NCBI GenBank assembly: GCA_964523885.1
Contig: CAZFYX010000052.1
Coordinates: 58,847 to 122,846 of the forward strand
Direction of reading: 5' to 3'
Length of the DNA stretch: 64,000 nt
DNA from: SHXO01 sp964523885
GTDB lineage: Bacteria > Pseudomonadota > Gammaproteobacteria > Burkholderiales > SHXO01
The position numbers and the translations under genes were made by a program. A model generated the notes under the pieces. That model did not search any database. It worked only from the letters and a program-made list of their open reading frames with translations, and was not told the origin of the DNA. Shown here in pieces: positions 40,931-50,900 of this stretch. Every line of letters starts with the position of its first letter. The stretch's first letter is position 1.

Positions 40931-42358
40931 ATGAAAGGCATCACCCGCACCCTCGTGTCGCGCTGGGCATCGCTGGGCCCGCGCTTCCTTCCGTTCGCCG
41001 ACGCTGCCACGCCGGACCTGCCGCTGTCGCGGCTGCTGCGCCTGTCGCTGTTCCAGGTCTCCGTCGGCATGGCCCTGGTACTGCTCGTCGGCACCCTCAA
41101 CCGCGTGATGATCGTCGAGCTGCACGTCAGCGCCGCGCTCGTGGCGGTTATGGTGTCGCTGCCCGTGCTCTATGCCCCGTTCCGCACCCTGATCGGCTAC
41201 CGCTCGGACACCCACAAGTCGGCGCTGGGCTGGCGCCGGGTGCCGTTCATCTGGATGGGCTCCATGGTCCAGTTCGGCGGCTTGGCGATCATGCCGTTCG
41301 CGCTGCTCGTGCTCGCGGGCGGCGGCAATGCGGCGGCATGGCCATCCTGGATCGGCCCAGCCGGCGCGGGCATCGCGTTCCTGCTGGTGGGCGCCGGCCT
41401 GCACACGACCCAGACCGCCGGCCTGGCACTGGCCACCGACCTCGCCCCGGTCGAATCCCAGCCGAAGGTGGTCGGGCTCATGTACGTGATGCTGCTACTG
41501 GGCACCATCGTCAGTGCCTTCGTGTTCGGCGCATACCTGCGCGACTTCACGCCACTGCGCCTGGTGCAGGTGATCCAGGCGTCCGCGGTGATCACGCTGG
41601 TCCTCAATACCATCGCGCTGTGGAAGCAGGAAACCCGCGTGCCCGGACGCCTGCGCAAGCACGCGCAGCAGCCCTCCTTCTCCGAAGCGTGGAGCACCTA
41701 CATCGAGCGCGACGGCAGCCGCCGCCGGCTCTGGGCGATCGGCCTGGGCACCATGGCGTTCTCCATGCAGGACGTGCTGCTCGAGCCCTACGGCGGGAGC
41801 GTTCTCGGCATGACCGTAGGCGCCACGACCTGGCTCACGGCAACCCTGGCGCTCGGTGGGCTGATCGGCTTCAGCCTCGCATCCGCGATCCTGAGCCGCG
41901 GGACCGACCCGGCCCGCATGGCGGCAGCCGGCGCCTGGGTCGGCATTCCGGCCTTCGGGGCGGTGATCGTCGCCGCCACCATGCAGTCGATTCCCGTGTT
42001 CGCGTGCGGCGTGCTGCTGATCGGCTTCGGCGGCGGCGTCTTCGGCCACGGCACCCTGACCCTGACCATGAACCGGGCCCCGAAGGAGCACACCGGCCTC
42101 GCGCTGGGTGCCTGGGGCGCGGTACAGGCCACGGCGGCCGGCGCCGCGGTCGCGTTGGGCGGGGTGCTGCGCGACGTGCTCGGGGCGATGGCCGAGCGCG
42201 GCGCGTTCGGCCAGTCGCTCGCCAGCCCAAGCACCGGCTACACCATGGTCTACGCGGTCGAGATCGCCCTGCTCCTGGCGACCATCGGCGTGATGAGCGT
42301 GCTGGTCAGCGGTGCACGGGGAACTGCCCCGGCAAGTCCACCCGTCACAGCCGACTAA
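40931..42358 (+). CDS. pucC: PucC, BCH-family MFS protein for LH2 assembly
   Basis: A 475-residue 12-span membrane protein of the bacteriochlorophyll-delivery (BCH/PucC/LhaA) branch of the major facilitator superfamily. A family block is GYRSDTHKSALGWRRVPFIW after TM2-3. The N-terminus (RLSLFQVSVGMALVLLVGTL) and MQDVLLEPYGG in the second half are also characteristic. It is needed for LH2 accumulation in other purple bacteria. It follows pucBA by 166 nt with the hairpin between. No strong ribosome binding site precedes the ATG, in line with low expression relative to pucBA. No puf, bch or crt genes are in the window. Confidence 0.95.
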   Translation: MKGITRTLVSRWASLGPRFLPFADAATPDLPLSRLLRLSLFQVSVGMALVLLVGTLNRVMIVELHVSAALVAVMVSLPVLYAPFRTLIGYRSDTHKSALGWRRVPFIWMGSMVQFGGLAIMPFALLVLAGGGNAAAWPSWIGPAGAGIAFLLVGAGLHTTQTAGLALATDLAPVESQPKVVGLMYVMLLLGTIVSAFVFGAYLRDFTPLRLVQVIQASAVITLVLNTIALWKQETRVPGRLRKHAQQPSFSEAWSTYIERDGSRRRLWAIGLGTMAFSMQDVLLEPYGGSVLGMTVGATTWLTATLALGGLIGFSLASAILSRGTDPARMAAAGAWVGIPAFGAVIVAATMQSIPVFACGVLLIGFGGGVFGHGTLTLTMNRAPKEHTGLALGAWGAVQATAAGAAVALGGVLRDVLGAMAERGAFGQSLASPSTGYTMVYAVEIALLLATIGVMSVLVSGARGTAPASPPVTAD

Positions 42359-42387
42359 ACCCGACGTCCCGGCGCGGCATCTACCGG

Positions 42388-42636
42388 TTGCTGAGCGGCA
42401 TCGCACTGCGCTTCGCCGTGGCCTTCACAATCGCCTGGGCGCTGACCGGGCAGGCGGCGATCGACGGCCTGGTGGCGGTGGTCGAGCCGTTCGCTTGCCA
42501 CTTCGCTCGCCTTGCGCACATCCGGGGGTGCGGCGTGTTCTGCAACACGCCGGCATGGCACGACGCCCGGCCGCTCATCGCCTCACCCCCTTTTCGGCAT
42601 GATCTGCATCATGCACCGCCAAGCCGCGCTTGTTAG
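42388..42636 (+). CDS. Possible small DUF2061-like membrane protein (no normal start)
   Basis: An open frame of ~82 codons from a TTG, directly after pucC. Its first 45 residues look like a DUF2061 member: the hydrophobic RFAVAFTIAWALTG, then VEPFACHFARLAH, matching the family's AVAYALTG ... EP ... H pattern. There is no ATG or GTG in frame and no evident ribosome binding site. It may start at TTG 42388, be reached by coupling, or be a decayed gene. The C-terminal part (CNTPAWHDARPL) is not family-like. Confidence 0.4.
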   Translation: MLSGIALRFAVAFTIAWALTGQAAIDGLVAVVEPFACHFARLAHIRGCGVFCNTPAWHDARPLIASPPFRHDLHHAPPSRAC

Positions 42637-42647
42637 GATTGGGGGGC

Positions 42648-43391
42648 ATGCGCGCCCGAGCAACCTACCGGTCCGTCTGTTCCTGCATTTCGCCTGACCA
42701 GGCCGCTGCCCGCGTCTTGCTCGGGGCGGGCCTGCTCCTCTCGCTGGTCGCCTGCGGCGCAGTGGGTGAAACCGCGAAGTTCCCGGGCACGTTCGAGCAG
42801 CCTCCCCTGCTCCACCGCGTTGATGCCCGGGTGCTCGTCTACTGCCCGCCCCCGGTGCGCAACTACGTGTATGTGACGCCATTCGCCCGCTTCCCCGCAG
42901 GGCAACCCAGTGCGGCGCGCTTGCGTCAGTCGCTCCGGGCCATGTTCAGCGAGGTCGACGACGCCCAGGATTGGCCGCCATGGCGTGCGCAGCCGGTCGA
43001 TGCGGATGGCGTGATCGAACTGGAAGAGATCGACATGAGGATGACGGTCGGACCCGAGGGCCGACAGCGCCGCGTCGAAGATATCAATGCCGCGACGACT
43101 GCAGCGCTGCTCGGTGACCCGAGCATCGAATACCCGGATCTCGTGAAGGTCAGCTACCGGCTGTGTCTGTACCGCGCCGACGGTGCGCTGATCAGTTGTG
43201 CTACCGGCGAAAGCGAGAACAGCCACACTCGCACCGGCATGGAATGCCTGCCGGATACGGGTGAATGCCTTGCACAGCAAGCCGATACCGCAATGCGCGA
43301 CGCCATGGCTGTACTCCTGCTGACGTTTGAGCGCGATCCAAAGATCAAGGCTTGGGCTGACGCCGTCACCGCCGCGAGGCGTGGCCAGTGA
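42648..43391 (+). CDS. Predicted lipoprotein, unknown function
   Basis: A 247-residue protein. A leader with an unusually long n-region (about 28 residues) and a hydrophobic core ends in LSLVAC, a lipobox. The mature part includes FEQPPLLHRVDARVLVYCPP and FARFPAGQPSAARLRQSL, reminiscent of lipoproteins that contain an ABC-auxiliary or YajG-like fold. Three further cysteines occur near residues 180-220. GGATTGGGGGG precedes ATG 42648. It overlaps the next gene (GTGA), forming a two-gene lipoprotein unit. I do not recognise the family. Confidence 0.7.
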   Translation: MRARATYRSVCSCISPDQAAARVLLGAGLLLSLVACGAVGETAKFPGTFEQPPLLHRVDARVLVYCPPPVRNYVYVTPFARFPAGQPSAARLRQSLRAMFSEVDDAQDWPPWRAQPVDADGVIELEEIDMRMTVGPEGRQRRVEDINAATTAALLGDPSIEYPDLVKVSYRLCLYRADGALISCATGESENSHTRTGMECLPDTGECLAQQADTAMRDAMAVLLLTFERDPKIKAWADAVTAARRGQ

Positions 43392-44059
43392 CAAGGCTGA
43401 GCGCCTGTGTGCTGGTCGTCCTTCTCGCCACATCTTGTGCCCACCAGCAAAGCCAGCAGCCGGAGGCCACAGCGCGCCGGGAAGGCCAGAGCGCGGTGGG
43501 CGTCCTGTGGTGGCCAGCCAGCCCCTCTGATCCACGACACGAAGCGGTCCTGTCGGCAGAGGCCTGCATCAGGCAGGGGCTCGAGATCGACGCGTCGGAG
43601 TTTCGCGTCGAGCGGTACGGTGCGATTCGCGACGCCCTCTTTCCGCTCTTCGAAACGAGTACGCAACCGCAATCCGAGAACGAACTCCTCGCGTTGCTCG
43701 GCCGACCGGTCGTGCGGGCACGCCTCTTGGGCATCGGGTTGCGCTACCTCGTTGTTGTAGGAGGAAGCAAGCAAGCCGATGCCCCGAGGGGAGGCCTGAT
43801 CTGCGACTCGAGCGCGGGCGTCCCCGGTTGCCTGGGCTTCGCCTGGCAAAGCGAGCAGTCGGAATTGCACGCGATCCTGTGGGACCTGTCGACGCAGGCA
43901 GTCGTCGGCCGCCCTTCTGCTCAGGCGGCCGGCACCAGTTTCGTTCCCGCGTACGTCGTGCCGATCCCGGTGTACGCACACAGCTGGGAAGAAGCATGCG
44001 TCGTGCTCGGCGCGCGCATCGCGCAGGCGGTGAAGGCACAAGCGTCGGGTGAGCGATAA
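43388..44059 (+). CDS. Predicted lipoprotein, unknown function
   Basis: A 223-residue lipoprotein beginning at GTG 43388, which overlaps the upstream stop. The leader VLVVLLATSC is a lipobox, then AHQQSQQPEA. The mature domain has segments AVGVLWWPASPSDPRHEAVL, LLGIGLRYLVVVGGSKQ and SWEEACVVLGARIAQAVKA. The paired strands followed by a terminal helix are seen in several envelope stress or pilus-assembly lipoproteins. The family is not identified. It is convergent with the next lipoprotein gene, only 3 nt apart. Confidence 0.72.
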   Translation: MTRLSACVLVVLLATSCAHQQSQQPEATARREGQSAVGVLWWPASPSDPRHEAVLSAEACIRQGLEIDASEFRVERYGAIRDALFPLFETSTQPQSENELLALLGRPVVRARLLGIGLRYLVVVGGSKQADAPRGGLICDSSAGVPGCLGFAWQSEQSELHAILWDLSTQAVVGRPSAQAAGTSFVPAYVVPIPVYAHSWEEACVVLGARIAQAVKAQASGER

Positions 44060-44062
44060 AAC

Positions 44063-44644
44063 CTACTGCAGCAGCTCGCGCAGGGCGGTCTCGGTCTCCT
44101 TTGCAGTCTGCTGCAGCGCTTTGGCGGTCACCCGTTCAATCATCGCCCTGCCCGGCCACACGAAAGTCCGCTCGGTCGCGACACCCCCGGCGGACCGGTC
44201 CTGGTGCTGTACGCGAAGCACCAACGCCACGCGCGCAGTGACGTCCCAGTACAACATCGTCGCAGGCGTAACGACCTGAAACTCCCGCATGCCGACCCAG
44301 ATCTGCACCGGCGCGTCTCGAACGGGATGCTGGGCGAGCACAAGCTCCGCCTTGGCCTGCACCATCCGCCGGACGAGTTCCGCTTCCCGCGGCCGGAAGA
44401 CGATGGAGCCCAACGACACGTCTCCAATCGTCGTGCGCTCCTGCGTCGGCCTCTCGCGAATATCGACAACGTCTACACGTACCCGCGACGGATCGACGGC
44501 CTCGCTCCAGCCCAGTTCGGCCTCGCGGATCTCGACTGTGACATGCTGCAGGTCATCGTCGGTCGCACACCCCGCCAGAAGTGCCGCGACGACAATACCG
44601 GCAGCCCGGGCAAGATGGACCCCGCGGAAACGGAGCGGGCCCAT
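44063..44644 (-). CDS. Predicted lipoprotein, unknown function
   Basis: A 193-residue lipoprotein with leader GIVVAALLAGC. The mature domain carries VDVVDIRERPTQERTTIGDV, ELVRRMVQAKAEL and VPATMLYWDVTARVALVL-type segments. It ends in a long amphipathic helix (ERVTAKALQQTAKETETALRELL). This architecture resembles YajG-type lipoproteins, but the match is loose. It is convergent with two other lipoprotein genes; all three may act in the same envelope process. Confidence 0.72.
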   Translation of the reverse strand: MGPLRFRGVHLARAAGIVVAALLAGCATDDDLQHVTVEIREAELGWSEAVDPSRVRVDVVDIRERPTQERTTIGDVSLGSIVFRPREAELVRRMVQAKAELVLAQHPVRDAPVQIWVGMREFQVVTPATMLYWDVTARVALVLRVQHQDRSAGGVATERTFVWPGRAMIERVTAKALQQTAKETETALRELLQ

Positions 44645-44696
44645 GCTCAGCGATCACAGGGCACGAGTACACGCCAGGCCATGCGAACCCGCATGA

Positions 44697-45095
44697 CTAG
44701 TCGATGATCGCGAACGCCTCGACCTCCACCAGCAGATCGTCCTCGACCAGCCGATCGATCCCGATCATGGTCGCCGCAGGCGGGTTGGTGTGCGAGATGT
44801 AGCGCGCGCGCACGCCCATCACCGCCTTGCGCGCCTCCTGGGTGAGGTTCCTGATGTAGATCGTCAGCTTGAGCACGTCCTCGAAGGTTGCGCCAGCAGC
44901 GCTCAGCGCCAGCTTGACGTTCTCGAACACCTGCACCGCCTGCGCCTCGTAGTCGCCGGCTCCGACCACCTTGCCGGTGGCGTCCACGGCGACCTGTCCG
45001 GCGATGAACACCAGCGTGCCCTTGCCGCACGCGGCATTCGAGTACATGCCCAGCGGCTTGAGGCCGGGCGGGTTGACGAACCGCTTTTCTGCCAT
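44697..45095 (-). CDS. RidA/YjgF/YER057c/UK114 family protein
   Basis: A 132-residue RidA-superfamily protein, trimeric in relatives, which deaminates reactive enamines/imines or acts on related small molecules. Family segments present are YSNAACGKGTLVFIAGQVA, QVFENVKLALSAAGATFEDV and NPPAATMIGIDRLVEDDLLV. The usual RidA arginine in the S-R-A-R-V-E-V-like motif reads MIGIDRLV here, so it is probably a Rid subfamily member rather than canonical RidA. CCGGAGGAGAGG before the ATG is an excellent ribosome binding site. It is 14 nt downstream of the flavin monooxygenase and co-transcribed. Confidence 0.9.
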   Translation of the reverse strand: MAEKRFVNPPGLKPLGMYSNAACGKGTLVFIAGQVAVDATGKVVGAGDYEAQAVQVFENVKLALSAAGATFEDVLKLTIYIRNLTQEARKAVMGVRARYISHTNPPAATMIGIDRLVEDDLLVEVEAFAIID

Positions 45096-45109
45096 CCTCT
45101 CCTCCGGTT

Positions 45110-46612
45110 CTACGTGTAGACCAGCGTCCCGTCGTCCAGGTCGATGGCCGGGATGACGTCCTTCTCGCTCCAGTAGTCCTGCGTGTGCTGCCACGGCGGC
45201 CGGTTGCCCTGCCTGGGGAGCAGATGCAGGCTGCGTGTCACGTAGCCGGGATTGAAGTTCTCCGGCTCGATCCAGGGCAGGCGGGGCATGTCGCGGTCCT
45301 CGCGCCGCAGCTGCGGCACCACCTTCCGCATGCCCTGCTCCTGCATGTGCTGGAGCAGGCGACACACGAAGCCGGCGACCAGGTCCGCGCGCAGCGTCCA
45401 GCTCGCGCGCAGATAGCCGAACACCCAGACCAGGTTCGGCACACCGGTGAACATCATGCCGTGATACGTGATCGTGTCGGCGAAGTCGAGCCGCTTTCCG
45501 TCGATTGCGAACTCGATGTCGCCGAGGACGTTGAGGTTGAAGCCGGTCGCCGTGACGATGACGTCGGCCTCGAGCTCCCGCCCCGACTTCAGGAGGATGC
45601 CGGTCCTGGTGAAGCGGTCGATCTCGTCGGTGACGACCGATGCCCCGCCCGACGCGATGGCCTGGAACAGGTCGCCGTCGGGAATGAACGCGATCCGTTG
45701 GCGCCACGGACGGTAGCGCGGCGTGAAATGCGGATCGAGCGGGTAGTTGGGACCGAGGAAGCCGCGCGCGGCGGCGAACAGATCCTCCTTGACCTTCTCC
45801 GGCTCGGCGAACGCGCGCTGCGCGAACTGCGCCTGCTCGTGGAGGATCTTGCGGCGCACGATCTCGTGGATCCAGGTTTCGTCCACGCCCAGCGTGCGCA
45901 GCTCGTCGGCGATCGGAATCGCGTTGCGCCCGGTCCGGAAGTACCCCGGCGAGCGCTGCAGCATGGTGACATGCGCGGCGTCCTTCGCGATGGCGGGGAT
46001 CAGGGTGGCGGCGGTTGCACCCGAGCCGATCACGACGACGCGCTTGCCCTTGTAGTTCAGGTCCTCCGGCCAGGTCTGGGGGTGCACGATCGGGCCGTCG
46101 AAGTCCTGCATGCCCTCCCACCGCGGGGTATAGCCGTCGCTGTGGCGGTAATAGCCCTGGCACATCCAGAGGAAGCCCGTGGTGAAGCGCAGCGGCTCCC
46201 CGGTATCGGTACGCACGGCGTCCAGTGTCCAGAGACCGTCCTGGCTCGACCAGCGGGCTGACACGATCCGGTGACGGTAACGGATGTGCGAAGCAAGGCG
46301 GTTCTCGTCGATCACCTCGCCGAGGTAGTGCAGGATCTTCTCCGCGGTGGCGATCGGTGCGCCGGTCCAGGGCTTGAACGCGTACCCGAAGGTGTAGAGG
46401 TCGCTGTCGGAGCGGATGCCGGGAAAGCGGTGCGTGCGCCAGGTGCCGCCGTAGCTTTCCTGGGCTTCCAGCACGACGAAGCTGCGGTCGGGGAGGCGCT
46501 GGGTCAGATGCCATGCGGCGCCGATGCCGGAAATGCCGGCTCCAACGACGAGGACGTCATAGTGCGCGACGCTTTGCTGCGGCGCAGTGGCGCCGGTATG
46601 CCGCTGGTTCAT
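45110..46612 (-). CDS. Flavin-containing Baeyer-Villiger-type monooxygenase
   Basis: A 500-residue class B flavoprotein monooxygenase. The FAD Rossmann motif VLVVGAGISGIGAAWHL is near residue 20, followed by GGTWRTHRFPGIRSDSD. The Baeyer-Villiger fingerprint FDGPIVHPQTWP fits FxGxxxHxxxWP. The NADPH site is VVVIGSGATAATLIP. The DVIVTATGFNLNVLG block is also typical. It oxygenates ketones or heteroatoms using NADPH and O2. It leads a two-gene unit with the RidA-like protein, divergent from a CoA-transferase/carboxylase operon. Together they might process a cyclic or branched ketone; the substrate is unknown. Confidence 0.92.
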   Translation of the reverse strand: MNQRHTGATAPQQSVAHYDVLVVGAGISGIGAAWHLTQRLPDRSFVVLEAQESYGGTWRTHRFPGIRSDSDLYTFGYAFKPWTGAPIATAEKILHYLGEVIDENRLASHIRYRHRIVSARWSSQDGLWTLDAVRTDTGEPLRFTTGFLWMCQGYYRHSDGYTPRWEGMQDFDGPIVHPQTWPEDLNYKGKRVVVIGSGATAATLIPAIAKDAAHVTMLQRSPGYFRTGRNAIPIADELRTLGVDETWIHEIVRRKILHEQAQFAQRAFAEPEKVKEDLFAAARGFLGPNYPLDPHFTPRYRPWRQRIAFIPDGDLFQAIASGGASVVTDEIDRFTRTGILLKSGRELEADVIVTATGFNLNVLGDIEFAIDGKRLDFADTITYHGMMFTGVPNLVWVFGYLRASWTLRADLVAGFVCRLLQHMQEQGMRKVVPQLRREDRDMPRLPWIEPENFNPGYVTRSLHLLPRQGNRPPWQHTQDYWSEKDVIPAIDLDDGTLVYT

Positions 46613-46737
46613 GCGGGGGATCCTGTCTGCCGGTACGACGACCTTTCGCGCCGCCGGCTGCCGATTCTAGCGGTTATGCGCGCGTGACAGCGTGCAGCCG
46701 CCTTGACTATCATCGCCCCACCCCCTCGGAGCAGACC

Positions 46738-47949
46738 GTGAGCGATTCCTCTTCTGCGGCCGCCGGCCCGCTGGACGCCGTCCGCGTCCTCGACATCTCC
46801 CGCTTCATCGCCGGCCCCTACTGCGCGATGCTGCTCGGTGACATGGGGGCCGACGTGATCAAGGTCGAGCCGCCCGGACGCGGCGAGAACAGCCGGACTT
46901 TCGCCCCCTTCATCGAGGGCGAGAGCCTGTACACGATGGTGTTCAACCGCAACAAGCGCAGCCTGACGCTGGACCTGCGCGCCGAGGCCGGCAAGGTGGT
47001 GTTCCGCGAGTTGCTCGGCAAGGCCGACGTCCTGGTCGAGAACTTCGTCCCGGGCACGCTCGAGAAGATGGGCTTCGACTGGGAGACCCTGCAGGCGATC
47101 AATCCACGCCTGATCCTCACGCGCATCTCCGGCTTCGGCCAGACCGGCCCGCTGTCGCGCAAGCCCTGCTTCAACGTGATCGCGCAGACGATGAGCGGGC
47201 TGATGGAGATCACCGGCGACCCGGACGGGCGCCCCACCATGGCCGGGACGTACGTCGTGGACTACTCGACCGGCCTCTACGCGACCATCGGCACGCTCGG
47301 CGCACTGCAGGCGCGCGAGCGCACCGGCGCGGGACAGATCGTCGATGTGGCCCTGCTCGATTCGGCCATGTCGATGCTGATGACCGCGATTCCCGAGCAC
47401 CTTCTGCTCGGCCGCACCATGACCCGGCGCGGGAACCGCGACCGCTACGGCGCACCCGCCAACACCTTTCCCACCCGCGATGGGGAGTGGGTGCACCTGG
47501 CCAGCGCCGGCGAGCCCATGTTCCGTGCGCTCATGCAGAGGATGGGCCGCCCCGAGCTGGCGGACGACCCGCGCTTCAGCAGCAACGACGCCCGCATGGC
47601 GAACGTCGAGGCGCTGGAGGCGTACCTGTGCGGCTGGACGACCACGCTCACCGCCGCGGAGCTGCTCGCGGTGCTGCAGGAGATCGGCGTGCCGTCCGCG
47701 AAGGTCGCACACGTGGCGGAACTGGTGGAGAGCCCGCAGGTGGCACACCGCGGCCAGATCCTGTCGATGCCGCATCCGAAGGCTGGCAAGGTGCCGATGC
47801 AGGGCTTCGCCGTGCAGTTCGGCGACTCACCCATGCGCTTGCGGCATCCGCCGCCGACGCTGGGTCAGCACACCGATGAAGTGCTGGGCGAGTGGCTCGC
47901 ACTCGACACCGATCGCATTGCCAGCCTGCACGCCACCGGGATCCTCTGA
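46738..47949 (+). CDS. Family III CoA-transferase (CaiB/BaiF)
   Basis: A 403-residue CaiB/BaiF-type CoA transferase. The N-terminus VLDISRFIAGPYCAMLLGDMG and DVIKVEPPGRGENSR is characteristic. The catalytic aspartate lies in GTYVVDYSTGLYA. NRNKRSLTLDLR and GFGQTGPL are further family blocks. It starts at GTG 46738 with GGAG seven bases upstream. It moves CoA between carboxylic acids and so would activate the substrate of the carboxylase encoded 3 nt downstream. The linkage is inferred from the tight operon. Confidence 0.93.
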   Translation: MSDSSSAAAGPLDAVRVLDISRFIAGPYCAMLLGDMGADVIKVEPPGRGENSRTFAPFIEGESLYTMVFNRNKRSLTLDLRAEAGKVVFRELLGKADVLVENFVPGTLEKMGFDWETLQAINPRLILTRISGFGQTGPLSRKPCFNVIAQTMSGLMEITGDPDGRPTMAGTYVVDYSTGLYATIGTLGALQARERTGAGQIVDVALLDSAMSMLMTAIPEHLLLGRTMTRRGNRDRYGAPANTFPTRDGEWVHLASAGEPMFRALMQRMGRPELADDPRFSSNDARMANVEALEAYLCGWTTTLTAAELLAVLQEIGVPSAKVAHVAELVESPQVAHRGQILSMPHPKAGKVPMQGFAVQFGDSPMRLRHPPPTLGQHTDEVLGEWLALDTDRIASLHATGIL

Positions 47950-47952
47950 CGC

Positions 47953-50900
47953 ATGACCATCGCCAACCTCCTGATCGCCAACCGGGGCGAGATCGCCATC
48001 CGCATCGCGCGCAGCGCCGCCGAGTTGGGAATTCGCTCGCACGCGCTGTTCTCCCAGGACGACGCGGATTCCGACCACGTCTGGAAGGCCGACCTCGCGC
48101 ACGCCCTTCCAGGCCAGGGTCCGGCGGCCTACCTCGACGCGACGCAGGTCATCCGCATCGCGCGCGAAGCGGGCTGCGACGCGATCCACCCGGGCTACGG
48201 CTTCCTGAGCGAGAACGCCGACTTTGCCCGGCACTGCGCGGAGGCGGGGCTGCGCTTCGTCGGCCCGTCGCCGGCCGTGCTCGAGACCTTCGGTGACAAG
48301 GGCCGCGCGCGCAAGCTCGCCCTGGAGTGCAACGTGCCCGTCGCGCAGGGCACATACGGTCCGACGACCCTCGAGGACGCACGTCGGTTCGTGCGCGCTC
48401 TCGGCTCGAACGCGAGCGTGATGGTGAAGGCCATCGCGGGTGGCGGCGGGCGTGGCATGCGCCAGGTGCATGGCGGTGCGCAGCTCGACGAGGCGTACGA
48501 GCGCTGCCGCTCCGAAGCGCGGCAGGCGTTCGGAAACGACGATGTGTACGTCGAGCAGATCGTCCCGCTGGCGCGGCACATCGAGGTGCAGGTGCTCGGC
48601 GATGGCCACGGCAACCTCACCCACCTGTGGGAGCGCGAGTGCAGCCTGCAGCGCAACCGGCAGAAGCTGGTGGAAGTTGCGCCGGCCCCCGGGCTGGCCA
48701 CGGCGCTGCGCGACCGGTTGATCGACGCGGCGCTGCGGATGGCACGCGCCGCCCGGGTCAGCAACCTCGCCACGTTCGAGTTCCTGGTCGAGCAGCACGC
48801 GGACGCGGACGCCGCCTTCATCTTCATCGAGGCCAATCCGCGCCTGCAGGTCGAGCACACGGTGACGGAAGCGGTGACCGGTGTGGACCTCGTGCGCACG
48901 CAGTTGGAGCTGGCCGGCGGCCGCAGCCTGGAGGATCTGGGACTGCTGACCTGGCGGCTGCCCGCCCCGCGCGGGACGGCCATGCAGCTGCGCGTGAACG
49001 CGGAGAGCATCTCTGCCGACGGCCACCTGCGCCCGGCCGCCGGCGTGCTCGGTGCGTTCGACCTGCCTGCCGGTCCGGGTGTACGCGTCGACACGTGCGG
49101 CCACGCCGGCTTCCGCACCAATCCGCGCTTCGACTCCCTGCTGGCGAAGGTGATCGTACAGGTGCCGGGTGATCTGCCCGCAGTCGTCGCCAAGGCCCGC
49201 CGCGCGCTCGCAGAGTTCCGGATCACGGGAATCGCGACCAACCGCGACTTCCTGCTCAACCTCCTCGCACATCCCGAATTCGTCGCAGGGCGGTGGCACA
49301 CCGGGCTGATCGAAGCCAACCTGGCTGCGCTGTGCGCACCAGCCGCTCATCCCCGCTTCTATGGCGAAGCGGCGGCCGCGCCCTCCGCCACGCCGGCCGC
49401 GAAGCTGGACCCGGCCGATCCACTGGCGATCCTCGCCCACGGGAAGCGCAGCGCCGATCCCGCGGCGGCCCTGGCCGCCGCGGCGATCCCCGATGGCGTG
49501 CATGCCGTGTGCGCCCCACTGCTCGGTGCCGTCGTCAGCATCGAGGTCAAGACCGGGGAGACGGTGCGACGCGGCCAACCTCTCGCAGTGGTCGAGGCGA
49601 TGAAAATGGAGCACGTCGTGACCGCGCCCGTCGCCGGCATGGTGCGCGAGGTGCGGGCGCACCGGGGCGAGAACGTGCTCGAGGGCGCGGCCCTCGTGCT
49701 GCTCGAATCCGTCGACGCCGGTGCGGATACCGGTGCCGTTGCCGGTGGAATGGATCTGGAGGCGGTCCGCCCCGATCTGGCCGAACTGCAGGCACGCCGC
49801 GCATTGACGCTCGACCCCGCCCGGCCCGATGCGGTGACCAGGCGCCATCAGCTCGGCCTGCGCACTGCGCGCGAGAACATCGCCGAACTGTGCGATGCCG
49901 GCAGCTTCCACGAGTACGGCGCGTTCGTGGTCGCCGCACAGCGCAGCCGGCGCACGATGGAGGACCTGATCGCCCGCACCCCGGCCGACGGCCTGGTGAT
50001 GGGCGTGGGCCGGGTGAACGGCAGCCTTTTCCCCGACACCGACGCCCGCTGCGTGGTCATGTCCTACGACTACACCGTATTGGCCGGGACCCAGGGCAGC
50101 AAGAACCACGAGAAGAAGGACCGCATGTTCGAGCTCGCGGCCCAATGGCGCCTGCCCATGGTGGTCTTCGCGGAAGGCGGTGGCGGGCGGCCCGGCGACA
50201 CCGACGTGGTCACCTCGGGCATGCTGCACATCAAGGCGTTCACGCTGCTGGCCAAGCTGAGCGGCCTGGTGCCGCTGGTCGGCATCGTGTCCGGGCGCTG
50301 CTTCGCCGGGAACGCGGTGGTCGCCGGGTGCTGCGACGTGATCATCGCGACCGAGAAGACATCGCTCGGCATGGGCGGTCCGGCCATGATCGAGGGCGGC
50401 GGACTGGGCGTGTTCCACCCCGATGAAGTCGGGCCCACCTCGGTCCAGCGCCGCAACGGCGTCATCGACATTGTCGTGGCCGATGAAGCCGAAGCCGTGC
50501 GCGTCGCGAAGCGGTACCTCTCCTACTTCCAGGGCAGCGTGCAGGACTGGACCTGCGCCGACCAGCGCGAGCTGCGCCACATCGTTCCGGAGAACCGGCT
50601 GCGCGTCTACGACGTGCACCGCGTGATCGACGTACTCGCGGACGAGGGCTCCATGCTGGAGTTGCGACGTGACTTCGGCACCAACCTCGTCACCGCGTTC
50701 GTCCGCATCGAGGGGCGGCCGCTGGGGCTGATCGCCAACAACCCGATGGTGCTCGGCGGCGCGATCGATGCGGATGCGGCGGACAAGGCCGCACGCTTCA
50801 TGCAGCTGTGCGACGCGTTCGACCTCCCGATCCTGTCCCTGTGCGACACGCCGGGCAACATGGTGGGACCCGAAGCGGAGCGCACCGCACTGGTGCGACA

